Part shown: in pieces, positions 38,007 through 46,244 of the stretch | How positions within the stretch are numbered: position 1 is the first letter of the stretch | Layout of the letters: every line of letters starts with the position of its first letter | DNA from: Lachnospiraceae bacterium | GTDB lineage: Bacteria > Bacillota > Clostridia > Lachnospirales > Lachnospiraceae | Reading direction: 5' to 3' | DNA: 48,567 nt | Assembly: GCA_017441265.1 (NCBI GenBank) | Contig: JAFRYE010000076.1 | Location: forward strand, 1 to 48,567 | Notes under the pieces: generated by a model | Seen by the model: the letters and a program-made list of their open reading frames with translations, nothing else | Database searches by the model: none | Told to the model about the DNA's origin: nothing | Program-made: the position numbers and the translations under genes

Positions 38007-39377
38007 TCAGCGCCCGCGAAGCGGCACATACTCCCGCTCTTCCGAGACGCTCCTGTACGCCGGGCGAATGATCTTTCCGGCATTGATGAGTTCCTCCATC
38101 CGGTGCGCGCTCCAGCCGGCGATTCTCGCGATCGCAAAGATCGGCGTGTAGAGGTCTTCCGGAAGTCCCAGCATCTGGTATGCAAAGCCGCTGAAGAAGT
38201 CCACGTTGGCGCTGACGCCCTTGTACATCTTGCGCTCCTCGCTGATGATCTTCGGGGCTAACTCCTCAACCTTCGCATACAACGCGAACTCGTCTTCGCG
38301 CCCCTTCTCAACCGAAAGCTTCTCCACGAAACTCCGGAACAGCACGGCGCGGGGATCGGAGACGGAATAGATGGCGTGGCCGATGCCGTAGATCAATCCG
38401 GCGCGGTCAAATGCCTCCTTGTGAAGCAACGCCTTTAAGTACGTTCCGACCTCTTCGTCGTCCGTCCAGTCGTTGACTTTCTCCTTCATATCCGCAAACA
38501 TCTGCACGACCTTGCGGTTCGCACCGCCGTGTTTCGGCCCCTTCAGGGAACCGAGCGCCGCCGCGACTGCCGAGTACGTGTCCGTCCCCGAGGACGTCAC
38601 GACGTGGGTGGTAAATGTCGAATTGTTACCGCCGCCGTGCTCCGCGTGCAGCACCAGCGCCGCATCCAGAACCTTGGCCTCCAGCTCCGTATATCTGCTG
38701 TCCGCACGGAGCATATGCAGGATATTTTCCGACATCGAGAGCCCCGCCTTCGGCTTGTGTATGATCAGGTCGCCCGACTTGCTGTAATACAGATGCGCCA
38801 TATAACCGTACACCGAGATCATCGGGAACATGGAGATCAGCTGCAGACACTGCCGAAGCACGTTCGGAAGCGATGTGTCGTCCGCGTTCGTATCGTAGGA
38901 ATACAGTGTCAGGACACATTTTGCGAGCATGTTCATCATGTCCGGGCTCGGTTTTTTCATGATGACGTCGCGCACGAAACTCGAAGGCAGCGAGCGGTAT
39001 TTCGCAAGCACCTTGCAAAAACCGTCCAGCTCCTTCGGCGTCGGTAATTTTCCGAACAACAAAAGGTAGATCGTCTCTTCAAAGCAATACCGGCCGTCCG
39101 TCATTGCCCCCCGCAGAAGCTCCTCCACATTGTATCCGCGGTAGAACAGCGTTCCCTCACAGGGCACGCTCTCCCCGTCCACCGATTTAGTTGCGCGAAT
39201 CTCCGAAATCTCCGTCAGACCGGTCAACACCCCTTTGCCGTTTAGATCGCGCAAGCCTCGTTTTACATCGTAGCGCTCATACAGCGTGGGGTCGATATTA
39301 CTGTTACTACGGCACAGTTCGGAGTACTCTTCAATCTCTTTCGTGATTGCCGAGTAATCGATTTTCTTTCCTGCCAT
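38007..39377 (-). CDS. gltA: citrate synthase
   Basis: Condenses oxaloacetate and acetyl-CoA to citrate (456 aa), feeding glutamate synthesis in anaerobes with an incomplete cycle. Active-site histidines lie in HAEHGGGNNS and GIGHAIYS, and the catalytic aspartate in NVDFFSG. The N-terminal 50 residues are helical and longer than in the shortest type. The start ATG at 39377 (MAGKKID) follows GGAGGTG; the GTG seven codons earlier overlaps that site. The gene has its own promoter, divergent from tRNA-Leu. Confidence 0.95.
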   Translation of the reverse strand: MAGKKIDYSAITKEIEEYSELCRSNSNIDPTLYERYDVKRGLRDLNGKGVLTGLTEISEIRATKSVDGESVPCEGTLFYRGYNVEELLRGAMTDGRYCFEETIYLLLFGKLPTPKELDGFCKVLAKYRSLPSSFVRDVIMKKPSPDMMNMLAKCVLTLYSYDTNADDTSLPNVLRQCLQLISMFPMISVYGYMAHLYYSKSGDLIIHKPKAGLSMSENILHMLRADSRYTELEAKVLDAALVLHAEHGGGNNSTFTTHVVTSSGTDTYSAVAAALGSLKGPKHGGANRKVVQMFADMKEKVNDWTDDEEVGTYLKALLHKEAFDRAGLIYGIGHAIYSVSDPRAVLFRSFVEKLSVEKGREDEFALYAKVEELAPKIISEERKMYKGVSANVDFFSGFAYQMLGLPEDLYTPIFAIARIAGWSAHRMEELINAGKIIRPAYRSVSEEREYVPLRGR

Positions 39378-39430
39378 GGTTATTAACACCTCCTCCACAA
39401 AACCACCGAAAAATGATGAAATATGTATCT

Positions 39431-39460
39431 ATGATACACGAAACAAAGTCTCGCTGTCAA
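39431..39460 (-). promoter_or_regulatory. promoter of gltA
   Basis: TTGACA (complement of 39455-39460), 18-base spacer, TATCAT (39431-39436). A GGAAAATG motif (39463-39470) lies two bases upstream of the -35. Confidence 0.82.
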
Positions 39461-39495
39461 TCGGAAAATGCACCCCACCGCTCTCGGCGCGGGAA

Positions 39496-39524
39496 TTGAC
39501 ATTTTCCGCGGGTGGTGGTACAAT
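39496..39524 (+). promoter_or_regulatory. promoter of tRNA-Leu(UAG)
   Basis: TTGACA at 39496-39501, 17-base spacer, TACAAT at 39519-39524. The start is near 39531, nine bases before the tRNA. The end of the -35 is the start of an inverse CATTTTCC motif (39500-39507). Confidence 0.9.
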
Positions 39525-39539
39525 GACCGCGTTGTCAAC

Positions 39540-39620
39540 GCACTTGTGGTGGAATTGGCAGACACGCCGGATTTAGGTTCCGGTCCGAAAGGGTGCAGGT
39601 TCAAGTCCTGTCAGGTGCAT
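39540..39620 (+). tRNA. tRNA-Leu(UAG)
   Basis: Complete class II cloverleaf of 81 bases. Acceptor GCACTTG pairs with CAGGTGC with one G-U pair; anticodon loop TTTAGGT gives anticodon UAG; a short extra arm and the GGTTCAAGTCC T-arm are present. Discriminator A. CCA is not encoded. The last two bases belong to a CATTTTCC motif (39619-39626). Confidence 0.96.
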
Positions 39621-39662
39621 TTTCCGCTGTATAATAATATGTTTTTCACCGATTTTGCATGT

Positions 39663-39700
39663 AAAAAGGCCGCCGGGACTTTGAATATCCCGACGGCCTT
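39663..39700 (-). terminator. terminator of the TPM-domain gene
   Basis: Twelve paired bases with one C/A mismatch (39666-39678/39688-39700), followed on the minus strand by TTTTT. It lies 16 bases after the stop of the TPM gene. The plus-strand side has no T-run, so tRNA-Leu has no clear terminator of its own beyond the TTTT after its 3' end. Confidence 0.85.
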
Positions 39701-39715
39701 GATTCATATCATACT

Positions 39716-40576
39716 TTAAAAATGTCCGCTGTGCCCGCTGAAGGAATGGCCTCCGCTGCTTCCTCCGAAGCTGCTTCCTCCGCCTCCGCCGGATCTGGTT
39801 TCCGTCGGAATCGGCGTTCTGGTCACATTCGAGTACATGAACATATCGGATGTTCTCGCAAGATTAAAACTGCTCTTGTCTATATACTCCGTCGCTTCCG
39901 TCCGTTTGATCGCCGTATTCATGCTGGCACGAAGTCCGCTTGCATAGCCTTTTCCGATCAGCAGTGCAATTCCCGCCTCAATGATCGAAAGAATTGTAAA
40001 TTTCGTGCCGGACATCGGCTTTTTCGGCTCCTTGTAAGGGTTCTGTTTGGAGAACCGTTCTCCCGTCGCCGCCTGTTCCAAAAAGTCTTCCGAAAGATTG
40101 AGAACCGTATCAAACGCATCAAACCAAGCGGAATTCTGCAGATTGCGAAGGAATCCTTTTTCCTCTGCTATCTCTGCAAAATACTCATCCAGGATCGGCT
40201 GTTGACCTTCCGGTGCCACACCGCAGATTACATAATCACGTCCGTCATCGTCCGCGCACATATTCAGAATGATCATCAAACCGTCATCCCCGAATTTATG
40301 GCTTCCTCTCGATTCGGTGTTGTAGTAATCCATACAAAAGCTTTGGAAACTTTCCTCTGTGATGCTCATGTTCATTACACGAATCACCGTATCGGAGTTG
40401 TATTTTTCTTTAATCTTGTCAATATGTTCCTGGAGTTTCGCCTCTTCGGAATCCGACAGAATGTCATCTTCATCAAACACGCGCCGGTTATCCTCGCTGC
40501 CGTCCGCAAACGCCGTAGGCAGCATCGCAATTATCATGATCAGGCACAACGCCAACCAAAGAATTCGTCTTCTCAT
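39716..40576 (-). CDS. secreted/membrane TPM-domain protein, YdjH-like
   Basis: A 286-residue protein with a signal peptide (about 1-24, LALCLIMIIAMLPTAFA), a TPM domain (about 30-150; starts VFDEDDILSDSEEAKLQEHIDKI), one membrane segment (about 190-210) and a C-terminal tail rich in Gly, Ser and His. TPM domains occur in Psb32, TLP18.3 and membrane-associated stress proteins. The ATG at 40576 overlaps the preceding gene by four bases and follows GGAGG at nine. As third gene of the SPFH / zinc-ribbon / TPM cassette it matches YdjH of the Bacillus PspA-associated complex. Confidence 0.85.
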   Translation of the reverse strand: MRRRILWLALCLIMIIAMLPTAFADGSEDNRRVFDEDDILSDSEEAKLQEHIDKIKEKYNSDTVIRVMNMSITEESFQSFCMDYYNTESRGSHKFGDDGLMIILNMCADDDGRDYVICGVAPEGQQPILDEYFAEIAEEKGFLRNLQNSAWFDAFDTVLNLSEDFLEQAATGERFSKQNPYKEPKKPMSGTKFTILSIIEAGIALLIGKGYASGLRASMNTAIKRTEATEYIDKSSFNLARTSDMFMYSNVTRTPIPTETRSGGGGGSSFGGSSGGHSFSGHSGHF

Positions 40577-41661
40577 AGAATCCACCCTCCGATCAGCATC
40601 GTCAACAGGATTGCGATTCCGGCAACGATGCCTGCAATCTTGTACATTTGACGTTTGTACTTGCCCTCATCCACGGGGAGCGTACCGACCAGTTTTCCGG
40701 TCTGTCCGTTCATCGCAAATGTGTAAACTTCGTTGTTGTACCGCGTCGTCAGAAGCCATACGGGAAGCATCGCGTACTTGATCAATCCCTCTTTCGCCTG
40801 CACGCTGCGGGACTTCGGTGTGACGGAAGCATAGCCGCCCACCGTCTGCATGAATGCCGACACCGTGCTGTTGATCACGCGCTCGTTGGCGCGGGGGAGA
40901 CTCTCCTTCACGTCAACGTCCGGCTTGTTGGCAACAAAGCCGGAGAGATACGCCTGATTGAACGGCACCATCTCGGAGTAGTCGTATGGCTCGATGGCAT
41001 CCATGAACGCATCATCCATGCGCTTGGAACCGTCCACCGGAACCTTCTCGAAGCGGAGCGTTCCGCCTCTCTGCAGCAAATAATGATCGATCTTCGTGTT
41101 GTCGTACGCCGAATCTCTCCAGCGGGAGATCGTCGTCGCATCGAATGTGAGGTCAGCTTCGGCCTCGCAGTCGAACAACCAGAACGGAACATAGATGCCG
41201 GTAATCTCATCCATGTGATTTTCCTCGGAAAAGCGGTCCGGCAGAAGCTTCTTGCCCTCATAGAACTTGCGAAGCGCAGCCTTGGCATCCTCCTTGGTCA
41301 ACTTAAACGGGATCACATAGTCCGGCTTGATCATTCCGGTGACCTGCGGCTGCATGATCGCCACGTTGTCGCAGTAGGGACAACGGCTCGCAGCAACCGT
41401 TCCGTCAACCAGGATCTCGCCGCCGCAGGAAGGACATGTGTAGGATACCATCTCCTGGATCATATCGCTGACCTGGTAGTCCTTCCAGTCAATATTGTCG
41501 GCAGACTCCGCCGCAGCCGCCTCCGACTGCTGCGCCGCCTGCAAAGTTTCCAGATTGTACTTGTTGTCGCAGGAGGTACACTTCCAGATCTGTTCCTCCG
41601 CACTCCACAAAAGGGGCGAACCGCAACACAGGCATTTGTAGCCCTGAACGTTGTCGTCCAT
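40573..41661 (-). CDS. zinc-ribbon membrane protein, YdjG-like
   Basis: A 362-residue protein with two N-terminal zinc ribbons: CLCC...CTSC (about 11-33) and CPSC...CPYC (about 76-97), sometimes labelled TFIIB-type or PriA-like. A long cytosolic region follows, and the C-terminus is one hydrophobic segment (about 342-360) that anchors it in the membrane. The ATG at 41661 follows GGAGG; an in-frame extension upstream has no support. It matches YdjG in its arrangement. In Bacillus YdjG and YdjH help to bind PspA at the membrane. Not a helicase despite the labels. Confidence 0.82.
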   Translation of the reverse strand: MDDNVQGYKCLCCGSPLLWSAEEQIWKCTSCDNKYNLETLQAAQQSEAAAAESADNIDWKDYQVSDMIQEMVSYTCPSCGGEILVDGTVAASRCPYCDNVAIMQPQVTGMIKPDYVIPFKLTKEDAKAALRKFYEGKKLLPDRFSEENHMDEITGIYVPFWLFDCEAEADLTFDATTISRWRDSAYDNTKIDHYLLQRGGTLRFEKVPVDGSKRMDDAFMDAIEPYDYSEMVPFNQAYLSGFVANKPDVDVKESLPRANERVINSTVSAFMQTVGGYASVTPKSRSVQAKEGLIKYAMLPVWLLTTRYNNEVYTFAMNGQTGKLVGTLPVDEGKYKRQMYKIAGIVAGIAILLTMLIGGWIL

Positions 41662-41821
41662 AATTTCCTCCTGATCCACGATCGCGCATACTTTCATACG
41701 GCGAGCCGCAGTCCCCGAAGGAACTGCGACCCGCTGTCAAAAACTCGCATCGATTCTTCGGAAAATGACGGTCTCACCGCCACTCTCCCGCACTCATATC
41801 CCGGGAATCCCGGAGTGATAA
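41662..41821 (-). other. intergenic spacer in the SPFH cassette with hairpin
   Basis: The 160-base gap holds a hairpin (CGCAGT/ACTGCG, 41707-41728) and one GGAAAATG motif (41760-41767). I see no convincing promoter, so the two genes are probably on one transcript with a partial stop or processing site between. Confidence 0.4.
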
Positions 41822-43105
41822 TTAACCGTTGAACGGCTTTCCGCAGTTCGGGCAGAACTTCGGAGGGTTAGCCGGATCCGGAGCCGGGCTGCCGCAGTTC
41901 GCGCAAACCGCTGCTGCCGCAACAGGCTTCTTCGTGCCGCAGTTCGGGCAGAAAGCGAAGGTTCCGTTAACCGCATTGCCGCAGTTGCCGCAAGTCCAGG
42001 TGCCTGCCGGAGCGGGCTTCTTCTCACCGCAGAACGGGCAGAAACCGAACTTCTCGTCGACCGCCTGACCGCACTTGCAGGTCCAGGTAGCCGTCGGTCT
42101 GGGCATATTGGTCAGAGCGTTGATATCCGAACCGCCGCCGATACCGTTAACCAGGCCTACACCGGCAATACCGGCTACGGCACCGTTTGCATTGTTCGCT
42201 GCGTCAACCATAGCGGTGTTCGTAGCCTCAACGCGGGAAGCGATAGCGATCGTAGGATCGGTGTACATTGCAGACTTCTGTGCGGACTTGATCATCGCCG
42301 CATCCTCGGGAGTCAGCGTGATCGGGTTCATCGCAACATTAACTACGACAAGACCTCTCATCTCACCCCACTTCTTGGAGAGCGCCTCGTTCATTGCCTC
42401 GGAGAGATCCTCAGCATGGGCTGGAATCTCGCTCGGACGCATCTGAAGCTGAGAAAGCTTAGCCAACGCGGGCTGCAGAGCGCTCACGAACTCGGTCTTG
42501 AGCTGCGTGTCGATCTCGGAACGACGGAACTCGTTCGGAACATTCGCGCAGACGTTCGTGTAGAACAAAAGCGGATCCGCGATACGGTAGGAATATACAC
42601 CGTTGCAGCGGAGATCCACGTCAACGTCAAGGTTGACGCGCGCGTCGCATACACGGAACGGGATCGGGTTGTTCGTACCGAACTTGTTGTCCATCAATTC
42701 CTTCGTGTTGAAGTAGTAAACTCTCTGATCTTTGCCGGTGTCACCGCCGAAGGTGAAACGCTTGCCGATCTGCTTGAATGTATTCAGGATGCCTTTGCCG
42801 AGGCCGCCGTAGAAAATGCTGGGCTCCGAAGAGGTATCGTAAATGAACTCACCGGGTTCCGCACAAACCTCAACGATCTTGCCCTGCTCAACGATGATCA
42901 TACACTGACCGTCGGCAACAGCGATCTTCGAGCCGTTCGAGATGATATTGTCCGAGCCCTTCGTGTTCGAGCTACGGCCGCCTACTACCTTCTCGCCCTT
43001 CTTCATCAACACGTCGAAAGGCATTGCTTCACAATAGAAAAACTCCTTCCACTGATCCGCCAAAACGCCGCCGGCGGAGCCGATAAGTGCACTGATAAGT
43101 CCCAT
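41822..43105 (-). CDS. SPFH-domain protein with three zinc ribbons, YdjI-like
   Basis: A 427-residue protein of the virion core protein / YdjI type. N-terminal region GLISALIGSAGGVLADQWKEFF, then an SPFH (prohibitin-flotillin) domain (about 45-240; KVVGGRSSNTKGSDNIISNGSKIAV near its start), an alanine/glycine-rich stretch (about 280-340) and three C-terminal zinc ribbons, each two CxxC pairs. In Bacillus the SPFH protein YdjI is needed to bring PspA to the membrane with YdjG and YdjH. It is the first gene of this cassette, with a long upstream region that holds a palindromic operator-like site. Confidence 0.9.
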   Translation of the reverse strand: MGLISALIGSAGGVLADQWKEFFYCEAMPFDVLMKKGEKVVGGRSSNTKGSDNIISNGSKIAVADGQCMIIVEQGKIVEVCAEPGEFIYDTSSEPSIFYGGLGKGILNTFKQIGKRFTFGGDTGKDQRVYYFNTKELMDNKFGTNNPIPFRVCDARVNLDVDVDLRCNGVYSYRIADPLLFYTNVCANVPNEFRRSEIDTQLKTEFVSALQPALAKLSQLQMRPSEIPAHAEDLSEAMNEALSKKWGEMRGLVVVNVAMNPITLTPEDAAMIKSAQKSAMYTDPTIAIASRVEATNTAMVDAANNANGAVAGIAGVGLVNGIGGGSDINALTNMPRPTATWTCKCGQAVDEKFGFCPFCGEKKPAPAGTWTCGNCGNAVNGTFAFCPNCGTKKPVAAAAVCANCGSPAPDPANPPKFCPNCGKPFNG

Positions 43106-43150
43106 AGTTTTTTCTCCTTTAACTCATTTTGGTCACGTAATACGCGCAGA

Positions 43151-43169
43151 ATGTAAATGCGGATTACAT
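43151..43169. promoter_or_regulatory. operator-like inverted repeat upstream of the SPFH cassette
   Basis: Perfect half-sites ATGTAA and TTACAT separated by seven bases, 46 bases upstream of the SPFH start codon and just downstream of a TATGAT -10 like sequence (complement of 43178-43183) whose -35 is poor. Position within the transcript start region would suit a repressor. Confidence 0.45.
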
Positions 43170-43278
43170 CCTTTGCTATCATAACACAATTTCCGCAAAA
43201 CTTCACTACGATTTTTCATTTTTCGGGAATTTTTTTGTCATTTTTCGACAAGGCCGGCGCACCGGCAATGCAGGGCAC

Positions 43279-43312
43279 AAAAAAATGCGCCCCGCCGCTT
43301 TGACAGGGACGC
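43279..43312 (-). terminator. terminator of the five-tRNA cluster
   Basis: G+C-rich stem (43287-43293/43306-43312 with one G-T pair), then TTTTTTT in the minus reading (complement of 43279-43285). It follows the tRNA-Gln gene by seven bases. Confidence 0.88.
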
Positions 43313-43318
43313 AAAATG

Positions 43319-43390
43319 CTGGGCCAGCTGGATTCGAACCAGCGGATGCAGGGATCAAAACCCTGTGCCTTACCGCTTGGCGATGGCCCA
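43319..43390 (-). tRNA. tRNA-Gln(UUG)
   Basis: Complete cloverleaf: acceptor TGGGCCA/TGGCCCA, anticodon loop TTTTGAT giving UUG, T-arm GGTTCGAATCC, discriminator G as usual for tRNA-Gln. Last of five tRNA genes read from one promoter. CCA not encoded. Confidence 0.96.
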
Positions 43391-43456
43391 GTGCCGGACA
43401 CCGGAAAGGTCTCCGAAAAACGAAAAGCCTGTTGGTTTCCCAATAGGCTTCCGCAG

Positions 43457-43531
43457 GGTGGATATTGGGATTCGAACCCAAGGCCTCCAGAGCCACAATC
43501 TGGCGCGCTAACCAGCTGCGCTATACCCACC
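43457..43531 (-). tRNA. tRNA-His(GUG)
   Basis: Acceptor GTGGGTA/TATCCAC with one G-U pair, anticodon loop TTGTGGC giving GUG. The extra G at position -1 faces C73, the hallmark of tRNA-His; the coordinates include it. CCA not encoded. Confidence 0.96.
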
Positions 43532-43557
43532 ATATACGATTTTTTCCGTACCGGAAA

Positions 43558-43631
43558 TGTGCCAGAAGGGATTCGAACCCCCGACACACGGCTTAGAAGG
43601 CCGTTGCTCTATCCAGCTGAGCTACTGGCAC
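43558..43631 (-). tRNA. tRNA-Arg(UCU)
   Basis: Acceptor GTGCCAG/CTGGCAC, anticodon stem ACGGC/GCCGT with loop CTTCTAA giving UCU, T-arm GGTTCGAATCC, discriminator A. CCA not encoded. Confidence 0.96.
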
Positions 43632-43675
43632 ACAAACAAGAAAAACATACGAGCAGTGTGACACCGCTCGTACAA

Positions 43676-43746
43676 AGCGGGTGATGGGAATCGAACCCAC
43701 GTGTCTAGCTTGGAAGGCTAGTGTTCTACCATTGAACTACACCCGC
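43676..43746 (-). tRNA. tRNA-Gly(UCC)
   Basis: Acceptor GCGGGTG/CACCCGC, anticodon stem CTAGC/GCTAG with loop CTTCCAA giving UCC, discriminator U as usual for bacterial tRNA-Gly. CCA not encoded. Confidence 0.96.
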
Positions 43747-43774
43747 GCATCATACATGGGAATCATCATTGGAA

Positions 43775-43849
<75 letters not shown>

Positions 43850-43866
43850 TATCAGAAGCGAATTCA

Positions 43867-43895
43867 ACAATACCACAAACAAATCGAATTGTCAA
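43867..43895 (-). promoter_or_regulatory. promoter of the tRNA-Pro-Gly-Arg-His-Gln cluster
   Basis: TTGACA (complement of 43890-43895), 17-base spacer, TATTGT (43867-43872). Start near 43860, about ten bases before tRNA-Pro. Confidence 0.9.
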
Positions 43896-43921
43896 CACTA
43901 TTTTTCGCAGTTACCGTCGTC

Positions 43922-44401
43922 TCAAAGCTCTGCGATCCGCGCCGTCACACCGTCCTCCGTAACCTCTAAAACTGCGTACGTGTGGCGCCCGTCCGACTGT
44001 CTTGGCATCGCCAGACTTCCCGGGTTGCAGGCAAGAATATCCCCGTCCTGTTCGATATACGGACGGTGCGTGTGTCCGAACAGCACGACGTCGCATCCGA
44101 GCTCTTCCGCGCGGTACAAAAGCCGATCGATCCCGCCCATCAGATACCGATGGCCGTGAGTGATGTAAAAGCCGTGGTTTTCCCTCTCCACCGTCGCTTC
44201 CAAGGGCAGATCCGAGCCGTAATCGCAGTTGCCGGCCACGATGGTGACCGCCCCGCGGAACGTCATCCGAAGCCACTCGTCGTCATACCCGATATCGCCG
44301 CAATGGATTAGCCAATCGGAATTGCGCGCGTCCTCGGTCTCAAGCAGCTGCTCGAGGTACTCCGATCTTCCGTGCGTATCGCTGACAACCAGAATCTGCA
44401 T
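43922..44401 (-). CDS. metallophosphoesterase, YfcE/MJ0936 type
   Basis: A 159-residue calcineurin-like phosphodiesterase. Metal-binding motifs in order: DTHG (8-11), GDIG (35-38), GNCD (57-60), THGHR (81-85) and GHTH (109-112). Small enzymes of this type cleave phosphodiesters such as bis-pNPP or cyclic nucleotides in vitro; the cellular substrate is unknown. It lies three bases after rdgB and is last of the rlmL-like - rdgB - yfcE unit. I see no clear terminator before the tRNA-Pro promoter. Confidence 0.93.
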   Translation of the reverse strand: MQILVVSDTHGRSEYLEQLLETEDARNSDWLIHCGDIGYDDEWLRMTFRGAVTIVAGNCDYGSDLPLEATVERENHGFYITHGHRYLMGGIDRLLYRAEELGCDVVLFGHTHRPYIEQDGDILACNPGSLAMPRQSDGRHTYAVLEVTEDGVTARIAEL

Positions 44402-44404
44402 GAA

Positions 44405-45010
44405 TCACACTCTCTCTTTCTCCGCAAGCCGCTCGCGCATCAGCCGAAGGGCGTTTCCCCGGTGACTGATCGCATTTTTCGCATCCGGCGACAACTCGGC
44501 GCTGGTCATCCCTTTGTCGGGTAAAAAGAAGATCGGATCGTAGCCGAATCCGTTCGGTCCGGCCGGTTCCTTCGCGATCTCCCCCTCCATGACGCCGCGC
44601 ACAACCTCCTCGCGGCCGTCCGGCCACGCGCACGCGATCGCGCACACGAACCTTGCCGTGCGCTCCGAGGGAGCCGCTTTTTGCAGCATGTCGATGATCA
44701 CGCGATTCTTGATGTCATACGACGTATCCTCGCCGAGGAACCGCGCGGAATAGATGCCGGGCATGCCGCCCAGATAGTCGACCTCCAAGCCGGAGTCGTC
44801 CGCCATTGCCATGCATCCGGCAAGTTTGCTGACCGCACGCGCCTTGATCAGCGCGTTCGCTTCAAATGTCTTGCCGTCCTCCACGATATCCGCCGAAATC
44901 CCGGCTTCCTTCATGGAAACCACATCGTAGCGATCCCCGAGGATCGCGCGGATCTCCGTCATCTTATGAGCATTGCCCGTGGCAAATATCAATCGTTCCC
45001 GTTCACTCAT
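44405..45010 (-). CDS. rdgB: XTP/dITP diphosphatase (non-canonical purine NTP pyrophosphatase)
   Basis: Removes dITP, XTP and dXTP from the nucleotide pool by pyrophosphate release (201 aa). Family motifs FATGNAHKMTEI (start), ADDSGLEVD (middle, catalytic Asp), FGYDPIFF and SHRGNAL (C-terminal) are intact. The start at 45010 follows GGAG and overlaps the upstream gene by eight bases; nine codons of in-frame extension lie inside that gene and are rejected. Pairing with yfcE is common in Clostridia. Confidence 0.96.
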   Translation of the reverse strand: MSERERLIFATGNAHKMTEIRAILGDRYDVVSMKEAGISADIVEDGKTFEANALIKARAVSKLAGCMAMADDSGLEVDYLGGMPGIYSARFLGEDTSYDIKNRVIIDMLQKAAPSERTARFVCAIACAWPDGREEVVRGVMEGEIAKEPAGPNGFGYDPIFFLPDKGMTSAELSPDAKNAISHRGNALRLMRERLAEKERV

Positions 45011-46184
45011 GGCTCTCCTTCGTCCCGGCCCCTTCACTGTCGGTCCGCCTCGGCGGCTTCGGCCCCAGGAATTGATAGAAATAGGTCTTGATCATACCGT
45101 TGTAGATCTTCCGGTTCCGGTCCGCCTTGCGTCCCAGATACCGCTCCGCATCTTCGTACGAAGTGATCAGAAACATCGACCAGGAATCCAGTCCCCGGTA
45201 CGCCTCTCCGATCTCCTTATACAACTGCGGCAGATCCTTCCGGTCTTCCAGTCTCTCGCCGTACGGCGGATTCGTGATGACAAAGCCGAACTTCTTCGGG
45301 CTCCGCAGCTCCTTCACCGCACGCACCTGCATATGAATATCGTCAAGCACTCCGGCCGCCGCAGCATTCTGCCGTGCGATCGAGATTGCGTCGCGATCGA
45401 TGTCATACCCCTGGATCTGCAGCGTCCCGTCGCGCCGGACGCCGTCCTCCGCCTCCTCCCGGGCCTTCTTCCAAAGGCTTTCCGGAAGTCTCTCCCGATA
45501 GCTCTCCGAGCGGAAGCTCCTCTTAGCCCCGGGAGCGATATTTCTCGCGATCATCGCCGCCTCGATCGGGATCGTACCGCTTCCGCAGAACGGATCCACC
45601 AGGATCCGGCTCTCATTCCACGGTGTCAGGCTGATGAGCGCCGCGGCGAGCGTCTCGCTGATCGGAGCCTTGCCGACCAGTTTGCGATAGCCGCGCTTGT
45701 GGAGCGACTCGCCGGTGATATCAATGCCGACCAGCACCGTGTCGCGGATGACGGAAACGCGGATGGGATACTCGTTGCCGGTCTCCGGGAACCAGGAGAT
45801 CCGGTACTTCTGCTTCAACCGCTCCACGATCGCCTTCTTCATGATCGACTGAATGTCCGAGGTGCTGAACAGCTTGCTTTTGACCGACGTCGCCTTCGTC
45901 ACCCAGAAACGCCCGTCCGCAGGGATCACATCCTCCCACGGGAGTCCGGCCGTGCGGTCAAACAGTTCTTCGAACGATTCCGCCGTGAACTCGCCGATCT
46001 TCCAAAGGATCCGCTCCGCGGTTCTGAGGAAAATGTTGGCTCTCGCAAAAGCGCTCTCGTCCCCGAGGAACGTCACGCGGCCGTCCTCGACCTTTGAGAT
46101 CTCGTACCCCAGGTTCCGGATTTCATTTTTCAAGACCGCCTCCAGGCCGAAGTGGCACGGGGCAACCAGCTCATACATGCTCAT
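45003..46184 (-). CDS. THUMP-domain RNA methyltransferase, RlmL/YpsC-like
   Basis: A 393-residue class I SAM-dependent methyltransferase of the RlmL N-terminal type, which methylates guanine N2 in 23S rRNA (the G2445 position in E. coli). A ferredoxin-like and THUMP domain (about 5-160) precedes the catalytic domain with DPFCGSGTIPIEAA (SAM motif, about 196) and the catalytic NPPYGER near 308. The ATG at 46184 is seven bases after AGGAG. It follows tRNA-Arg(ACG) by a terminator only, so its transcription probably comes from the tRNA promoter by read-through. Confidence 0.9.
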   Translation of the reverse strand: MSMYELVAPCHFGLEAVLKNEIRNLGYEISKVEDGRVTFLGDESAFARANIFLRTAERILWKIGEFTAESFEELFDRTAGLPWEDVIPADGRFWVTKATSVKSKLFSTSDIQSIMKKAIVERLKQKYRISWFPETGNEYPIRVSVIRDTVLVGIDITGESLHKRGYRKLVGKAPISETLAAALISLTPWNESRILVDPFCGSGTIPIEAAMIARNIAPGAKRSFRSESYRERLPESLWKKAREEAEDGVRRDGTLQIQGYDIDRDAISIARQNAAAAGVLDDIHMQVRAVKELRSPKKFGFVITNPPYGERLEDRKDLPQLYKEIGEAYRGLDSWSMFLITSYEDAERYLGRKADRNRKIYNGMIKTYFYQFLGPKPPRRTDSEGAGTKESHE

Positions 46185-46204
46185 GCGGCAACTCCTTCGA
46201 AAAA

Positions 46205-46237
46205 TAAGAAAGAAGGGGATCGCTCCCGGCGATCCCC
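46205..46237 (-). terminator. terminator between tRNA-Arg and the RlmL-like gene
   Basis: Nine-base perfect stem (46215-46223/46229-46237) with a 5-base loop, followed in the minus reading by TTCTTTCTTATTTTT. It ends about seven bases before the AGGAG of the next gene. Confidence 0.85.
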
Positions 46238-46244
46238 CTGTATC

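Noticed and set aside
40573-41661. PriA-like primosome helicase or TFIIB
   Set aside because: Only the zinc ribbons resemble those proteins; there are no helicase motifs and the C-terminus is a membrane segment.
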